A DNA stretch of 34,521 nt from Klebsiella pneumoniae (GTDB lineage: Bacteria; Pseudomonadota; Gammaproteobacteria; Pseudomonadales; Azotimanducaceae), in the NCBI GenBank assembly GCA_945861675.1, contig CAMAVY010000022.1:1-34521 (forward strand), read 5' to 3'. Within the stretch, counting starts at the first letter, position 1, and each line of letters begins with the position of its first letter. Made by a program: the position numbers and the translations under genes. The notes under the pieces were generated by a model. That model was not told the DNA's origin and did not search any database. It was given only the letters and a program-made list of their open reading frames with translations. This document shows, in pieces, positions 16,516 to 24,455 of the stretch.

Positions 16516-17213
16516 AGCCAACCACCGTCCACGTCCACCGTGGTGCCGGTGACGTAGTCGTTCTGAATGGTGAACAGCACGGCCTGTGCAACTTCGTCTG
16601 CGGTACCCGCGCGCGGAATCAGGTGATTGCTTGTTGCACGGTCCAGCATTGCACCACGCTTCTCCGCGTCGTTGCCGAACATCGGCGTGTTGATGACGCC
16701 GGGCGAGACGATGTTGATGCGCTTCGGCTTCAGCTCCACTGCCACGGCGCGACAGAACTGCTCGACCGCGCCACCCACTGACGCAATCGCGGCCTGTCCC
16801 AACCTTGCGCGCCGCGCGGGCGTGCCGCTGACCAGCACGATGGCACCGTCCACCGCCAGGTGTTCTGCGCCCAGCCGCACACAGTTCGTGTAGCCCCAGA
16901 GTTTGTCGAAGGAACGCTGGTAACCATCCAGGTCCATCTGCAGGAACGGGCCAGACGCACGTTCGCCGCCGGTGGCTGCGCAGACCAGCACGTCGAAGGT
17001 TGCGCAGGACGCGAACAGCGCAGTCAAGGCATCGCGATCCCGCACGTCGCAGGCCTGCAACGCAACGCTCGCCGGCAACTGGTCGCGCGCACGATCGGGA
17101 TTGCGGCTGATCGCAGTGACCGCAGCGCCCAGCGCTGCAAGGCGCAGGCTGGTGGCCAGGCCGATGCCGGACGTGCCGCCGAATACCAATGCCTTCTTGC
17201 CTGACAGTTCCAT
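16506..17213 (-). CDS. Atypical SDR-family protein lacking the YxxxK pair
   Basis: A 235-residue Rossmann-fold protein. The nucleotide motif GGTSGIG follows the start MELSGKKALVF, and the C-terminus VTGTTVDVDGGWLL is family-typical. After the active-site strand (GAIVLVSGTPARR) the usual Tyr-x-x-x-Lys is replaced by GQAAIASVGGAVEQF, and ELKPKRINIVSPG follows. A group of short SDRs (Lin1944-like) has the same loss; their chemistry is poorly known. The start at 17213 is chosen because the nucleotide motif follows at the normal distance; the open frame upstream is not conserved sequence. Probably first gene of the operon with the phosphotriesterase-family and crotonase genes. It is divergent from the SDR at 17441. 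Confidence 0.85.
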   Translation of the reverse strand: MELSGKKALVFGGTSGIGLATSLRLAALGAAVTAISRNPDRARDQLPASVALQACDVRDRDALTALFASCATFDVLVCAATGGERASGPFLQMDLDGYQRSFDKLWGYTNCVRLGAEHLAVDGAIVLVSGTPARRARLGQAAIASVGGAVEQFCRAVAVELKPKRINIVSPGVINTPMFGNDAEKRGAMLDRATSNHLIPRAGTADEVAQAVLFTIQNDYVTGTTVDVDGGWLLT

Positions 17214-17440
17214 GATGTTGCTTCCGCTTGTTGTCGTTTCGGGTGATGGGCCCCGTTTGCGGGGCTGCTTTGGATTGAGCATGTGCAGCCCCGAGGAGCC
17301 GCCGAGTCTATCGGCGTGGTCGCAGGGCGGCCAGCAGATGGTCTGCGCCAGCGCCCGCGCGTGCTTCATGCGCGCGGGCTGATGGATACTCGGCCCACGC
17401 ATGTATCCACGGCCAGACATCAGGATTGAGGAACGCACAG

Positions 17441-18187
17441 ATGGCGAGACTTGAAGGCAAGGTTGCATTGATCACCGGCGGCGCCCGCGGGCAAGGCGCA
17501 GAAGAGGGCCGCCTGTTTGCGGCAGAGGGCGCAACGGTGGTGCTGACGGACGTGCTGGACGCTGAAGGCGAACGCACGGCGGCACAGATTCCGCGCGCCA
17601 GCTACATGCATCTGGACGTGCGCTCTGAAGCAGGCTGGCAAGCCACGGTTGATGCTGTGCTGGCACGTCACGGCCAGATCGACGTGCTGGTGAACAACGC
17701 CGGCATCGATCTCGCCAAGCGCTTCGAATTGACCACGCTTGAAGATTTCGAGCGCATCGTCGCCATCAATCAGACCGGGGTGTTCCTGGGCATGCGCACC
17801 GTCGGCCGCGCGATGATCGCGGCGCAGCGCGGTGGCTCGATCATCAACATCTCGTCGGTGGCCGGCATGCAGGGTGTGAAGGGCCGCGCGGCCTATGGCA
17901 GCACCAAGTGGGCAGTGCGCGGCATCACCAAGGTGGGCGCGATCGAGTGGGGCGATCGCGGCATCCGCGTGAACTCCATTCACCCCGGCATGATTGAAAC
18001 GCCGATGACGGCAGAGCTGCGCGCATTCAGCGACGCCAGCGTGCGTGCACGCGCGGAGAAAACGATTCCACTTGGCCGCATGGGGCAGGCCATCGATATC
18101 GCCAACATGGCGCTGTTCCTGGCCAGCGACGAATCTTCGTACTGCACAGGGCAGGAGTTTGTGGTGGACGGTGGGGTGCATCCGTAG
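17441..18187 (+). CDS. Classical SDR oxidoreductase (3-alpha/20-beta-HSD-like)
   Basis: A 248-residue classical short-chain dehydrogenase with the full catalytic set: TGGARGQG (residues 12-19), NNAG, Ser139 in NISSV, and YGSTK (Tyr152, Lys156). The GGARGQGAEEGRLFAAEGA and SIHPGMIETPM elements resemble 3-alpha(20-beta)-hydroxysteroid dehydrogenases and related SDRs, so a hydroxysteroid-like or other alicyclic alcohol substrate is plausible but not shown. The ATG at 17441 has GAGGA at 17428-17432 as ribosome-binding site. The metallo-beta-lactamase-fold gene begins 20 bp after its stop, so the two are probably cotranscribed. Confidence 0.92.
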   Translation: MARLEGKVALITGGARGQGAEEGRLFAAEGATVVLTDVLDAEGERTAAQIPRASYMHLDVRSEAGWQATVDAVLARHGQIDVLVNNAGIDLAKRFELTTLEDFERIVAINQTGVFLGMRTVGRAMIAAQRGGSIINISSVAGMQGVKGRAAYGSTKWAVRGITKVGAIEWGDRGIRVNSIHPGMIETPMTAELRAFSDASVRARAEKTIPLGRMGQAIDIANMALFLASDESSYCTGQEFVVDGGVHP

Positions 18188-18206
18188 GCCCATCGCGATA
18201 AGCAGC

Positions 18207-18971
18207 ATGAACGTCGAACTGCAATGGTTCAGCCGCCGCGCCATTGGCGACGGCATCACGTTGCTGTGGGAGCCACACGTGAGCCCGCTTCTACGCTGCA
18301 ACATCTGGCATGTGCGTGGGCGTGACGCAGATATGCTGGTCGATACCGGGCTGGGCGTTGCGAGCCTCGCGAGCGCGGCGGCTGATCTGCTGGATAAGTC
18401 GGTGCTGGCCGTGGCCACCCACGCGCACATGGATCACATGGGCGGCATGTATGAGTTTCCAGTGCGTTTGATTCATGCAGCGGAAGCCGACGCGCTGGCA
18501 GATGCGTCGCAGCACCTGCCGTTGGATGGCGCGAGCTATGGCCCTTCCGCGCAGCGCGCGTTCGCGCACATGGGGTATGACATTTCGGGCGGCATGCTGA
18601 CCGCAATCCCTCAGAAGGGCTTCGATGTTGCGGCGCATCTGCTTCAGCCGGCACCGGCAACGCGTCTGTTGAACGAAGGCGATGTCGTAGACACCGGCGA
18701 CCGTGCGTTCGAGGTACTGCATCTGCCCGGGCATTCGCCGGGCAGCATCGGGCTGTGGGAGAAACGCACGCGCACGCTGTTCTCGGGCGATGCCATCTAC
18801 GATGGGCCGCTGCTCGATGAGATTCCCGGCGCGGACAAAGCGGTGTATGTGCGAACGATGCAGCGTCTGCGCGAACTGCCGGTCGAGGTCGTGCATGCGG
18901 GCCACGACCCAAGCTTCGGGCGTGCGCGCTTGATTGAGCTCGTCGACAGCTATCTGGCAAGACGGACCTGA
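18207..18971 (+). CDS. Metallo-beta-lactamase-fold hydrolase
   Basis: A 254-residue MBL-fold protein. The metal-binding motif is HAHMDH (His72, His74, Asp76, His77); later ligands are in LHLPGHSPGSIG and FSGDAIYDG, with a further histidine in VVHAGHDPSF. These belong to the glyoxalase II-like/general hydrolase branch and typically cleave thioesters, lactones or other esters. Its place next to an SDR and near CoA-dependent enzymes would fit a thioesterase or lactonase, but that is an inference. The start ATG at 18207 follows the SDR stop by 20 bp. Confidence 0.88.
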   Translation: MNVELQWFSRRAIGDGITLLWEPHVSPLLRCNIWHVRGRDADMLVDTGLGVASLASAAADLLDKSVLAVATHAHMDHMGGMYEFPVRLIHAAEADALADASQHLPLDGASYGPSAQRAFAHMGYDISGGMLTAIPQKGFDVAAHLLQPAPATRLLNEGDVVDTGDRAFEVLHLPGHSPGSIGLWEKRTRTLFSGDAIYDGPLLDEIPGADKAVYVRTMQRLRELPVEVVHAGHDPSFGRARLIELVDSYLARRT

Positions 18972-19279
18972 AGTCCGCGCAATGAACTGTCTGTAATGCG
19001 GCGCTCATCCAGCGTTCATGTTCGAGACCTATATTGGCCTCCGACGCGACGCCATGCGTCTTCAAGTGTGCCGCATCCCGTTCTCCCCCAGGAACTGGCC
19101 CTCCCCCCAAGGAAAGTCCCCCCAGACTGTGCAGCTCGAAGACATCACGTGGCGTTTGTCCGGCGATTGCCGGGCCGTAATCTCGACACACTCGGATTGC
19201 GGTGTCGCCTTATCCCTACGGGTCGGCGAAGGCATGCGGGTCGCGCCTGCGGTTTCTTGCGCAGGTTGTTCTGCGCAAC

Positions 19280-19522
19280 GCCTTGCTGGATGGCGATCGA
19301 TCTGCCCCCGAGCAGCCCGTCTGTCACAACGTGCGCGTTTGCATCGCTGGAGATCGTTGTCACGTCCGCGTTCATCTGCATGACGACAATCGCTTGGGCT
19401 TTGACGGTGTCGGGCGTGATGGTGACCACATGTCCAACGCGGACGCCCGCCAGCGTCACGGCTGCATCGACGGCGAGATTCGCGACCTCGTTGAAGCGCG
19501 CGTTGAGTTCGTAGCCCTCGGC
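19280..19522 (-). pseudogene. Remnant of an MlaD/MCE-domain protein
   Basis: On the minus strand a reading frame gives GYELNARFNEVANLAV followed by DAAVTLAGVRVGHVV and, further on, VVTDGLLGGRSIAIQQG. This matches the core of the MCE domain of MlaD-type proteins (GY-x-L-x-A-x-F-x2-V-x2-L then V-x-LAGV-x-VG, and later TxGLLGxxxIxIxxG), the substrate-binding part of the phospholipid-trafficking ABC system. A TAA stands directly upstream in the same frame (19523-19525), no N-terminal membrane anchor is present, and family similarity stops at about 19280. It is therefore a fragment of about 80 codons, not a working gene. No mlaE, mlaF or mlaB genes are nearby. Confidence 0.6.
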
Positions 19523-19723
19523 TTAGTCACCTCCTTCCAGGTGCTGGCGTTCATTCCTCATGCGCGCCGCGTTCCGGGAATTGAGCGTGCACGGAGTTGC
19601 CGCGTGCGCTGCGCGGTGTCTGACGAATTGAAGATCGCTCGAACGCGATCATGAGCTCGGACGTGAGCGTGGCATGTACGCTGCCGAACCGACGGCGGGT
19701 GTATGGTGAGGGCGATGCGTCCT

Positions 19724-19779
19724 TGATTGGCGATTGGTGATGGGCGAGCAGTGATTGGCGGGTGGTGATCGGCACGTAG
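19724..19779. repeat. 28-bp imperfect direct repeat upstream of htpX
   Basis: A unit beginning TGATTGGCGATTGGTGAT at 19724 is followed 28 bp later (19752) by TGATTGGCGGGTGGTGAT. Both lie within 95 bp of the htpX start, so they could affect its promoter or leader. Confidence 0.6.
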
Positions 19780-19816
19780 TCGTTGGCACACTGTGTTCGG
19801 CAATGAGGAAAAGTGC

Positions 19817-20692
19817 ATGAAGCGCGTGGTTCTGTTTCTCGCGACCAACGTTGCGGTGCTGCTGGTGCTGTCGGTGGTCATGCGCGTGCTGGGCATCGAC
19901 CAGATGCTGGCGCGCAACGGTCAGGATCCGTTGGCGCTGCTCATGATGGCGGCCGTGTTCGGCTTCGGCGGTGCGTTCATCTCGCTGGCCATGTCCAAGT
20001 GGATGGCGAAGCGATCCATGGGTGTGCAGGTGATTTCGCAACCCTCGAACGCCCGCGAAGTGTGGTTGCTTGAGACGGTGCAGCGTCAGGCGACGGCTGC
20101 CGGCATCACGATGCCCGAAGTCGGCATATTCGAGTCATCCGACATGAATGCCTTTGCGACGGGCGCGCGCCGCAATGCCGCACTGGTTGCGGTAAGCAGT
20201 GGCTTGCTGGCACGCATGTCGCCCCAGGAAGCCGAGGCCGTGCTGGGTCACGAGATCACGCACGTTGCCAACGGCGACATGGTCACGCTGACCCTGGTGC
20301 AGGGGGTGGTGAATACCTTCGTGATCTTCTTGTCGCGCATCATCGGTGGCGTGATCGACAACGCGATCAGTGGCAATCGCAACGACCGTCGGTCCGGCGG
20401 CATGGTCTATTTCATGATCGTCATGGTGCTGCAGGTGCTGCTCGGCGTGCTGGCCAGCATGATCGTGGCGTGGTTCTCGCGCTATCGCGAGTTCAAGGCA
20501 GATGCCGGCGGTGCAACGCTTTCGAGCCGGCAGAACATGATCTCCGCGCTCGAGAGACTGCAGCAGGGGCACGCCGCGTCGCTGCCCGAACAGCTGACTG
20601 CGTTCGGCATCACGGGCGGCAAGTTGTCGCGGCTGTTCGCCAGCCACCCGCCGCTGGAAGTGCGCATTGCCGCATTGCGCAACGCGGCCTAG
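19817..20692 (+). CDS. htpX: Membrane metalloprotease HtpX
   Basis: A 291-residue inner-membrane zinc protease of family M48B that degrades damaged membrane proteins and takes part in envelope stress responses with FtsH. Two N-terminal membrane segments come first ([21 protein letters not shown] and the region around [12 protein letters not shown]), then the zinc motif HEITH (145-149), two more membrane segments, and the third zinc ligand at Glu225 in REFKADAGG. The C-terminal [12 protein letters not shown] is family-typical. The start ATG at 19817 is supported by GAGGAA upstream. The length matches E. coli HtpX (293). Confidence 0.97.
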   Translation: MKRVVLFLATNVAVLLVLSVVMRVLGIDQMLARNGQDPLALLMMAAVFGFGGAFISLAMSKWMAKRSMGVQVISQPSNAREVWLLETVQRQATAAGITMPEVGIFESSDMNAFATGARRNAALVAVSSGLLARMSPQEAEAVLGHEITHVANGDMVTLTLVQGVVNTFVIFLSRIIGGVIDNAISGNRNDRRSGGMVYFMIVMVLQVLLGVLASMIVAWFSRYREFKADAGGATLSSRQNMISALERLQQGHAASLPEQLTAFGITGGKLSRLFASHPPLEVRIAALRNAA

Positions 20693-20702
20693 TTCGTATG
20701 GA

Positions 20703-20726
20703 GCAGCGCGTCGGCGCTTGCGCTGC
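20703..20726 (+). terminator. Possible hairpin after htpX
   Basis: GCAGCGC (20703-20709) and GCGCTGC (20720-20726) can form a 7-bp stem with a ten-base loop, about ten bases after the htpX stop. No T-run follows, so terminator function is uncertain. Confidence 0.35.
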
Positions 20727-20815
20727 AGATACAAGCATCGGTTCATCTGTTGGCGTGGTTTCGGCTTACCAGAACCTCGCAGTCGACCGTGCGGAGCAGC
20801 GCTTGCCCCACCACA

Positions 20816-22168
20816 TCATTCCGGCAGTTCGAAGTCGTCGCTCCAGTCAGACGCTTCAGCCTGCTTGCGGCCCGTGCGCGACTCGGTCGGCACGTTCTGC
20901 AATCCGTCGAGCGTGGGCGCGTCGCCCATCACCGTGCTGCTGTTGGCCACGTCGCGTGCGCGCTTCATGCTGCCGGCACCGAAGCGGCTGGCCACGGCGT
21001 CCATGGTCTGCTCCAGCTGCCGCTGCCGCGCGGTCTTCTGCGCTGTGTCACTGAACAGATCCAGCTGCGGCCGAGGCGCTGCATGTTGTGTGGCACGTTG
21101 CAGGTCGTACACGGCAATGCCGACCAGGCGGAACGGGCCGCTGCTGGTCAACGCATCTGCGAGTCGCAATGCGGCCTTGTAAAGCTGTTCACCAAGATCG
21201 GTGGCTTCTACCAGCTGGCACTGCCGCGTGAGCAGCTTGAATGCAGTGGTCTTCAGTTTCACGCGCACGCCGCCTGCGCGCAGGCCTTTGCCGCGCAGTC
21301 GTTGGCCAAGTCTGTCTGCGGAGTTGCGCAGGTGTTCGCGAATGTCCGATGCACGGAGCACATCGTGTTCGAGGGTGCGGTCCGAGCTGATGCTGTGCGC
21401 CACTGTCCGCCGTGCGACCGGACGTGGGTCTGCGCCGATTGCGAGCGCCTGCAGGTGGGCGCCGAGCGAGCCAAGCTGCTGTTGCAGGCGTGCCGCCGGT
21501 GCATTGGCAAGGTGCTCGATGCGCGAGTAGCCGAGGCGCAACAGACGCTGCTCGGTCTTGGCGCCAACGCCCCATAGATTCGTGACCGGCATGGGCGCAA
21601 GCCATGCGCGTACCTGCTCCGGTGGCACCACTGTCAATCCGTCAGGCTTCTGATGACCGCTGGCAACCTTGGCGACGTACTTCGTCGACGATACGCCGAC
21701 GGAAACCGCCAACCCCGTGGCCGCGCGCACAGCGTCCTTGATCTTCTGGCCAGTCTGCGCAGGTGTGCCGAACAGGTGCGCGCTGCCACTGAGATCGATG
21801 AACGCTTCGTCAAGGCTCAGTGGTTCGACCAACGGCGAGAACTCGGCAAACACCTGCATGACCATGCGCGAGATGGCCTCATAGCGCTCGAAGCGTGGCG
21901 GCACCACGATGGCTTGTGGACACTTGCGCAGCGCAACTGCCATCGGCATGGCGCTGCCTACGCCGAACGGGCGCGCTTCATAGCTTGCCGTCAGCACAAC
22001 GCCGCGCTTGCTGCGCGGGCCGATGAGTACGGGCTTGCCGATCAGGCTTGGGTCGTCCAGCTGCTCTACAGCGGCATAGAACGCGTCCATGTCGGCGTGC
22101 GCAATGATGCGCGGCCAGGGTGAGGTCGCGTCCGGCGACGAAGCAGGGGACAAGGGCACAGACGGCAC
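20816..22168 (-). CDS. dinB: DNA polymerase IV (Y-family)
   Basis: A translesion DNA polymerase of about 450 residues. The palm motif IIAHADMDAFYAAVEQ supplies metal-binding Asp26, followed by SYEARPFGVGSAMP, the EPLSLDEAFIDLSG motif with the second acidic pair, GVSSTKYVAKVASG, the helix-hairpin-helix region around LWGVGAKTEQRLLRLGY and a little-finger domain. The C-terminus (after RPQLDLFSD) is longer than in E. coli DinB and ends acidic (DDFELPE); no canonical beta-clamp motif was assigned. No ATG precedes the palm; the GTG at 22168 is the best start, with AGGTG upstream, but GTGs at 22177, 22159 and 22264 are possible. No LexA-type box was found upstream by eye. Confidence 0.92.
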   Translation of the reverse strand: MPSVPLSPASSPDATSPWPRIIAHADMDAFYAAVEQLDDPSLIGKPVLIGPRSKRGVVLTASYEARPFGVGSAMPMAVALRKCPQAIVVPPRFERYEAISRMVMQVFAEFSPLVEPLSLDEAFIDLSGSAHLFGTPAQTGQKIKDAVRAATGLAVSVGVSSTKYVAKVASGHQKPDGLTVVPPEQVRAWLAPMPVTNLWGVGAKTEQRLLRLGYSRIEHLANAPAARLQQQLGSLGAHLQALAIGADPRPVARRTVAHSISSDRTLEHDVLRASDIREHLRNSADRLGQRLRGKGLRAGGVRVKLKTTAFKLLTRQCQLVEATDLGEQLYKAALRLADALTSSGPFRLVGIAVYDLQRATQHAAPRPQLDLFSDTAQKTARQRQLEQTMDAVASRFGAGSMKRARDVANSSTVMGDAPTLDGLQNVPTESRTGRKQAEASDWSDDFELPE

Positions 22169-22360
22169 GATCAGCACCTGCAGCCGATGGTGGATGAATG
22201 TCGGCCACTCTATTCCAGAAGCGCGCGAATCAGGAGCGGTTTGCTCGACGGAGCGTCGCCACACCCGTGCCGCGTTGCGCGCGCAGAGTCCGTGCTATCA
22301 AATCAGCTGCCTACCTGAATGCACTCACATCCTTATCGATACGCACACGGAGGGTCGACC

Positions 22361-23731
22361 ATGGAAAAGCACTTTGAACTTGAAGCACAACTGAAACGTG
22401 CAATTCGGCGCCACGGTGTTCCCGGCGCGTCATTGGCCGTGTTCAGAGGCAAGCGCGTCGTAGCGACTGCCGCTGCGGGTGTCACCAATGTGAACACCCA
22501 GGTACCGGTCACAACCGATGCCGTTTTCCAGATTGGTTCCATCACCAAGGTGTTCACGGCGACGTTGGTCATGCAGCTCGTCGACGATGGCTTGCTGGCG
22601 CTCGATACGCCGATCATCGAGTACCTGCCCGAGTTCCAGGTCGCAGATGCAGCCACACGCCGTGCGGTAACAGCGCGGCATCTGCTGAGCCACACCTCCG
22701 GCATCGACGGCGACTTCTTTGCGGACAGCGGTCGTGGCGATGACGCTATCGCGCGCCTGCTGCAGATGGGTGCACTGCTGCCAAGCCTGTTTCCGCTCGG
22801 CGAGAAGATGTCGTATTGCAATGTCGGTTTTGCAGTGCTCGGCAGGCTTGTCGAAGTACTTCGTCGCGAAACATTCGATGCCGCGATGCGCCGGCGCATC
22901 TTCCGACCGCTCGGCATGAACCACGCAATCACGCTGCCGGAGGACGTGTTGCGGCATCGTTGCGCCGTTGGCCATGTGCCTGATCCAAAGGACCCCAAGC
23001 GGCAGCTGGTTGCGCCGAGAACCTATCTGTCACACGGTCAGAAGTCTGCGGGCTCGACACCTGCAATGAGTGCATCCGACCTGTTGAAGTTCGTTTCGGC
23101 CCATCTTGATCAGGGGCGCATTGCGCGCGGCACTCGGTTGCTGTCGGCCGCGTCTGTGGCCGCAATGCAACGTTCACAGGTGCAACTGCCGAAACATGCA
23201 CCGACGGGTGCAACCGCGTGGGGTCTGGGTTGGATCCTGTATGCCCGCGATGGACAGAAGGTACTCGGGCATGACGGGGGAACCATCGGTCAGTATTCGT
23301 TTCTACGCGTTTCGCCGAACAAGCGAGTCGCCGTCGCATTGCTGACCAATGGCGGCGACGCGATGTCGGTTCAGCAGGAGATGTTCGGCACGCTGTTCGA
23401 CGAGCGCATTCGCGCGTACGAGCCGGTGCTACCCGCCGTGAATGCCGAACTTGCACTCGTGCACGAGCACTATCTGGGGCGCTACGAGAACATCCAGTCG
23501 ACAGTCACGATTGATACGCGTGGTGGTGTCCTTACCGCGTCGCTCACGCCCAAGGCTGAATTCGGCCAGCAGTTGGAGCATCAGCAGCTTGGCTTCATCG
23601 ATCGACATACTGCGCGGTTGCAGACCGGCGACCCGCAGCTGGACCGTACGCGACTGTTGTTCTCGAAACCCGTCGATGGTCGCTGCCCGCACGTGCAGAT
23701 CGGCCTCAGGCAGTATCGACGTACGCGATGA
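22361..23731 (+). CDS. Beta-lactamase-fold serine hydrolase
   Basis: A 456-residue protein of the class C beta-lactamase/penicillin-binding-protein-like family. The active-site set is visible: S-I-T-K (Ser60, Lys63), Y-C-N (Tyr152, Asn154) and HDGG in place of the KTG box. This pattern is typical of esterases and D-aminopeptidase-like enzymes rather than true beta-lactamases. No signal peptide is visible, so it is probably cytoplasmic. A C-terminal domain of about 100 residues follows (YLGRYENIQSTVTI onward), as in many relatives. The start ATG at 22361 has a strong GGAGG upstream. The stop overlaps the next gene by four bases (ATGA), so both are made together. Confidence 0.88.
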   Translation: MEKHFELEAQLKRAIRRHGVPGASLAVFRGKRVVATAAAGVTNVNTQVPVTTDAVFQIGSITKVFTATLVMQLVDDGLLALDTPIIEYLPEFQVADAATRRAVTARHLLSHTSGIDGDFFADSGRGDDAIARLLQMGALLPSLFPLGEKMSYCNVGFAVLGRLVEVLRRETFDAAMRRRIFRPLGMNHAITLPEDVLRHRCAVGHVPDPKDPKRQLVAPRTYLSHGQKSAGSTPAMSASDLLKFVSAHLDQGRIARGTRLLSAASVAAMQRSQVQLPKHAPTGATAWGLGWILYARDGQKVLGHDGGTIGQYSFLRVSPNKRVAVALLTNGGDAMSVQQEMFGTLFDERIRAYEPVLPAVNAELALVHEHYLGRYENIQSTVTIDTRGGVLTASLTPKAEFGQQLEHQQLGFIDRHTARLQTGDPQLDRTRLLFSKPVDGRCPHVQIGLRQYRRTR

Positions 23732-24387
23732 ACGTTGACGCGCTCAGGCGGGATACCCAGCGATGGGGACTCGCGCGAGCCATGTATGCGCGCCTCATGC
23801 CTCGCCTTGAGGCACTGCTGTCATTTCGTGTGTTTGTCATCCATGCGCGGGCGCTCAATGCAGATGCACCGCTGGATGCGCTGCCTGAAGGCAGTTCGAT
23901 CGGTGTACTGGGGCAGCAGGAACTGCTGGCATTTGCCGAGGATTCGCACCTCGACCTGTCGTCGGCGTTCGTGCTGCATGCGTGTGCACGTGGTGATCTG
24001 TGCTTCGGCTACGTTGAGCGTGGCGAGCTCGTGGCTTATGTCTGGGTCGGTGTGCGACGGACACCCGCAGAGGCCGGACTGTGGGTCGAGTTCGCGACCA
24101 GTGATGTCTACAGCTACAAGGCATTTACGCGCAGCTCGCATCGCGGGCGCCGCCTTCAGCAGTGTCTGGCCAACTGTTCTGATCGCTGGCTGACCGCACA
24201 TGGGTACTTTCACAATGTCGACTACATCCAGACACACAACATTGCATCCATCATCGCCGACCGCGGACACGGCAATCGCGCGATCGGCTACGCGGGCTAT
24301 CTGCAGTGCTTCGGACGCATCCACTGCTTCCGTTCGCCAGGCGTTGTGGCGCGGGGGTTCAGGTTCGTGCTGCCCCCGCGCCGTTGA
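23728..24387 (+). CDS. GNAT-like acetyltransferase-fold protein
   Basis: A 219-residue protein with the outline of a GNAT N-acetyltransferase in its second half: AYVWVGVRRTPAEAGLWVEF, then SYKAFTRSSHRGRRLQQCLANCSDRWL (acetyl-CoA-type R-G-x-G/R loop) and NVDYIQTHNIASIIADRGHGNRAIGYAGY, which matches the terminal N-x-x-S-x-x-x-x-x-x-GF element. Similar proteins occur in exopolysaccharide and lipid loci. The acceptor is unknown. It starts inside the stop codon of the serine hydrolase gene, so translation is coupled and the two may act on the same compound. Confidence 0.6.
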   Translation: MNVDALRRDTQRWGLARAMYARLMPRLEALLSFRVFVIHARALNADAPLDALPEGSSIGVLGQQELLAFAEDSHLDLSSAFVLHACARGDLCFGYVERGELVAYVWVGVRRTPAEAGLWVEFATSDVYSYKAFTRSSHRGRRLQQCLANCSDRWLTAHGYFHNVDYIQTHNIASIIADRGHGNRAIGYAGYLQCFGRIHCFRSPGVVARGFRFVLPPRR

Positions 24388-24455
24388 AGACGTGCCGCAC
24401 AGAGTTGGCACGGCTGCTCGGCTGATGTTCATGGAGCGGCGCCGTGCGATGAACA

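Larger units (their letters stand above)
18972..19816. other. 845-bp stretch without an intact gene
   Basis: Between the MBL-fold gene and htpX no complete gene is seen. The minus strand at 19280-19522 holds a decayed MlaD/MCE fragment (listed separately). Short hairpins occur at 18963-18977 (CGGAC/GTCCG, overlapping the MBL stop) and about 19162-19175 (CCGGC/GCCGG). A 28-bp direct repeat starting TGATTGGCG lies at 19724-19779. The region just before 19817 should hold the htpX promoter; GAGGAA at 19805-19810 is the htpX ribosome-binding site. Confidence 0.55.

Noticed and set aside
18256-19191. Minus-strand frame of 311 codons
   Set aside because: Opposite the MBL-fold gene with clear metal motifs; Arg/Pro/His-rich with no known domain.
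19202-19654. Plus-strand frame of 150 codons
   Set aside because: It overlaps the MCE remnant on the other strand, which has real family motifs; no similarity seen in the plus frame.
22169-22360. LexA (SOS) operator upstream of dinB
   Set aside because: No CTG-N10-CAG site with a convincing AT-rich centre was found by eye in the gap.
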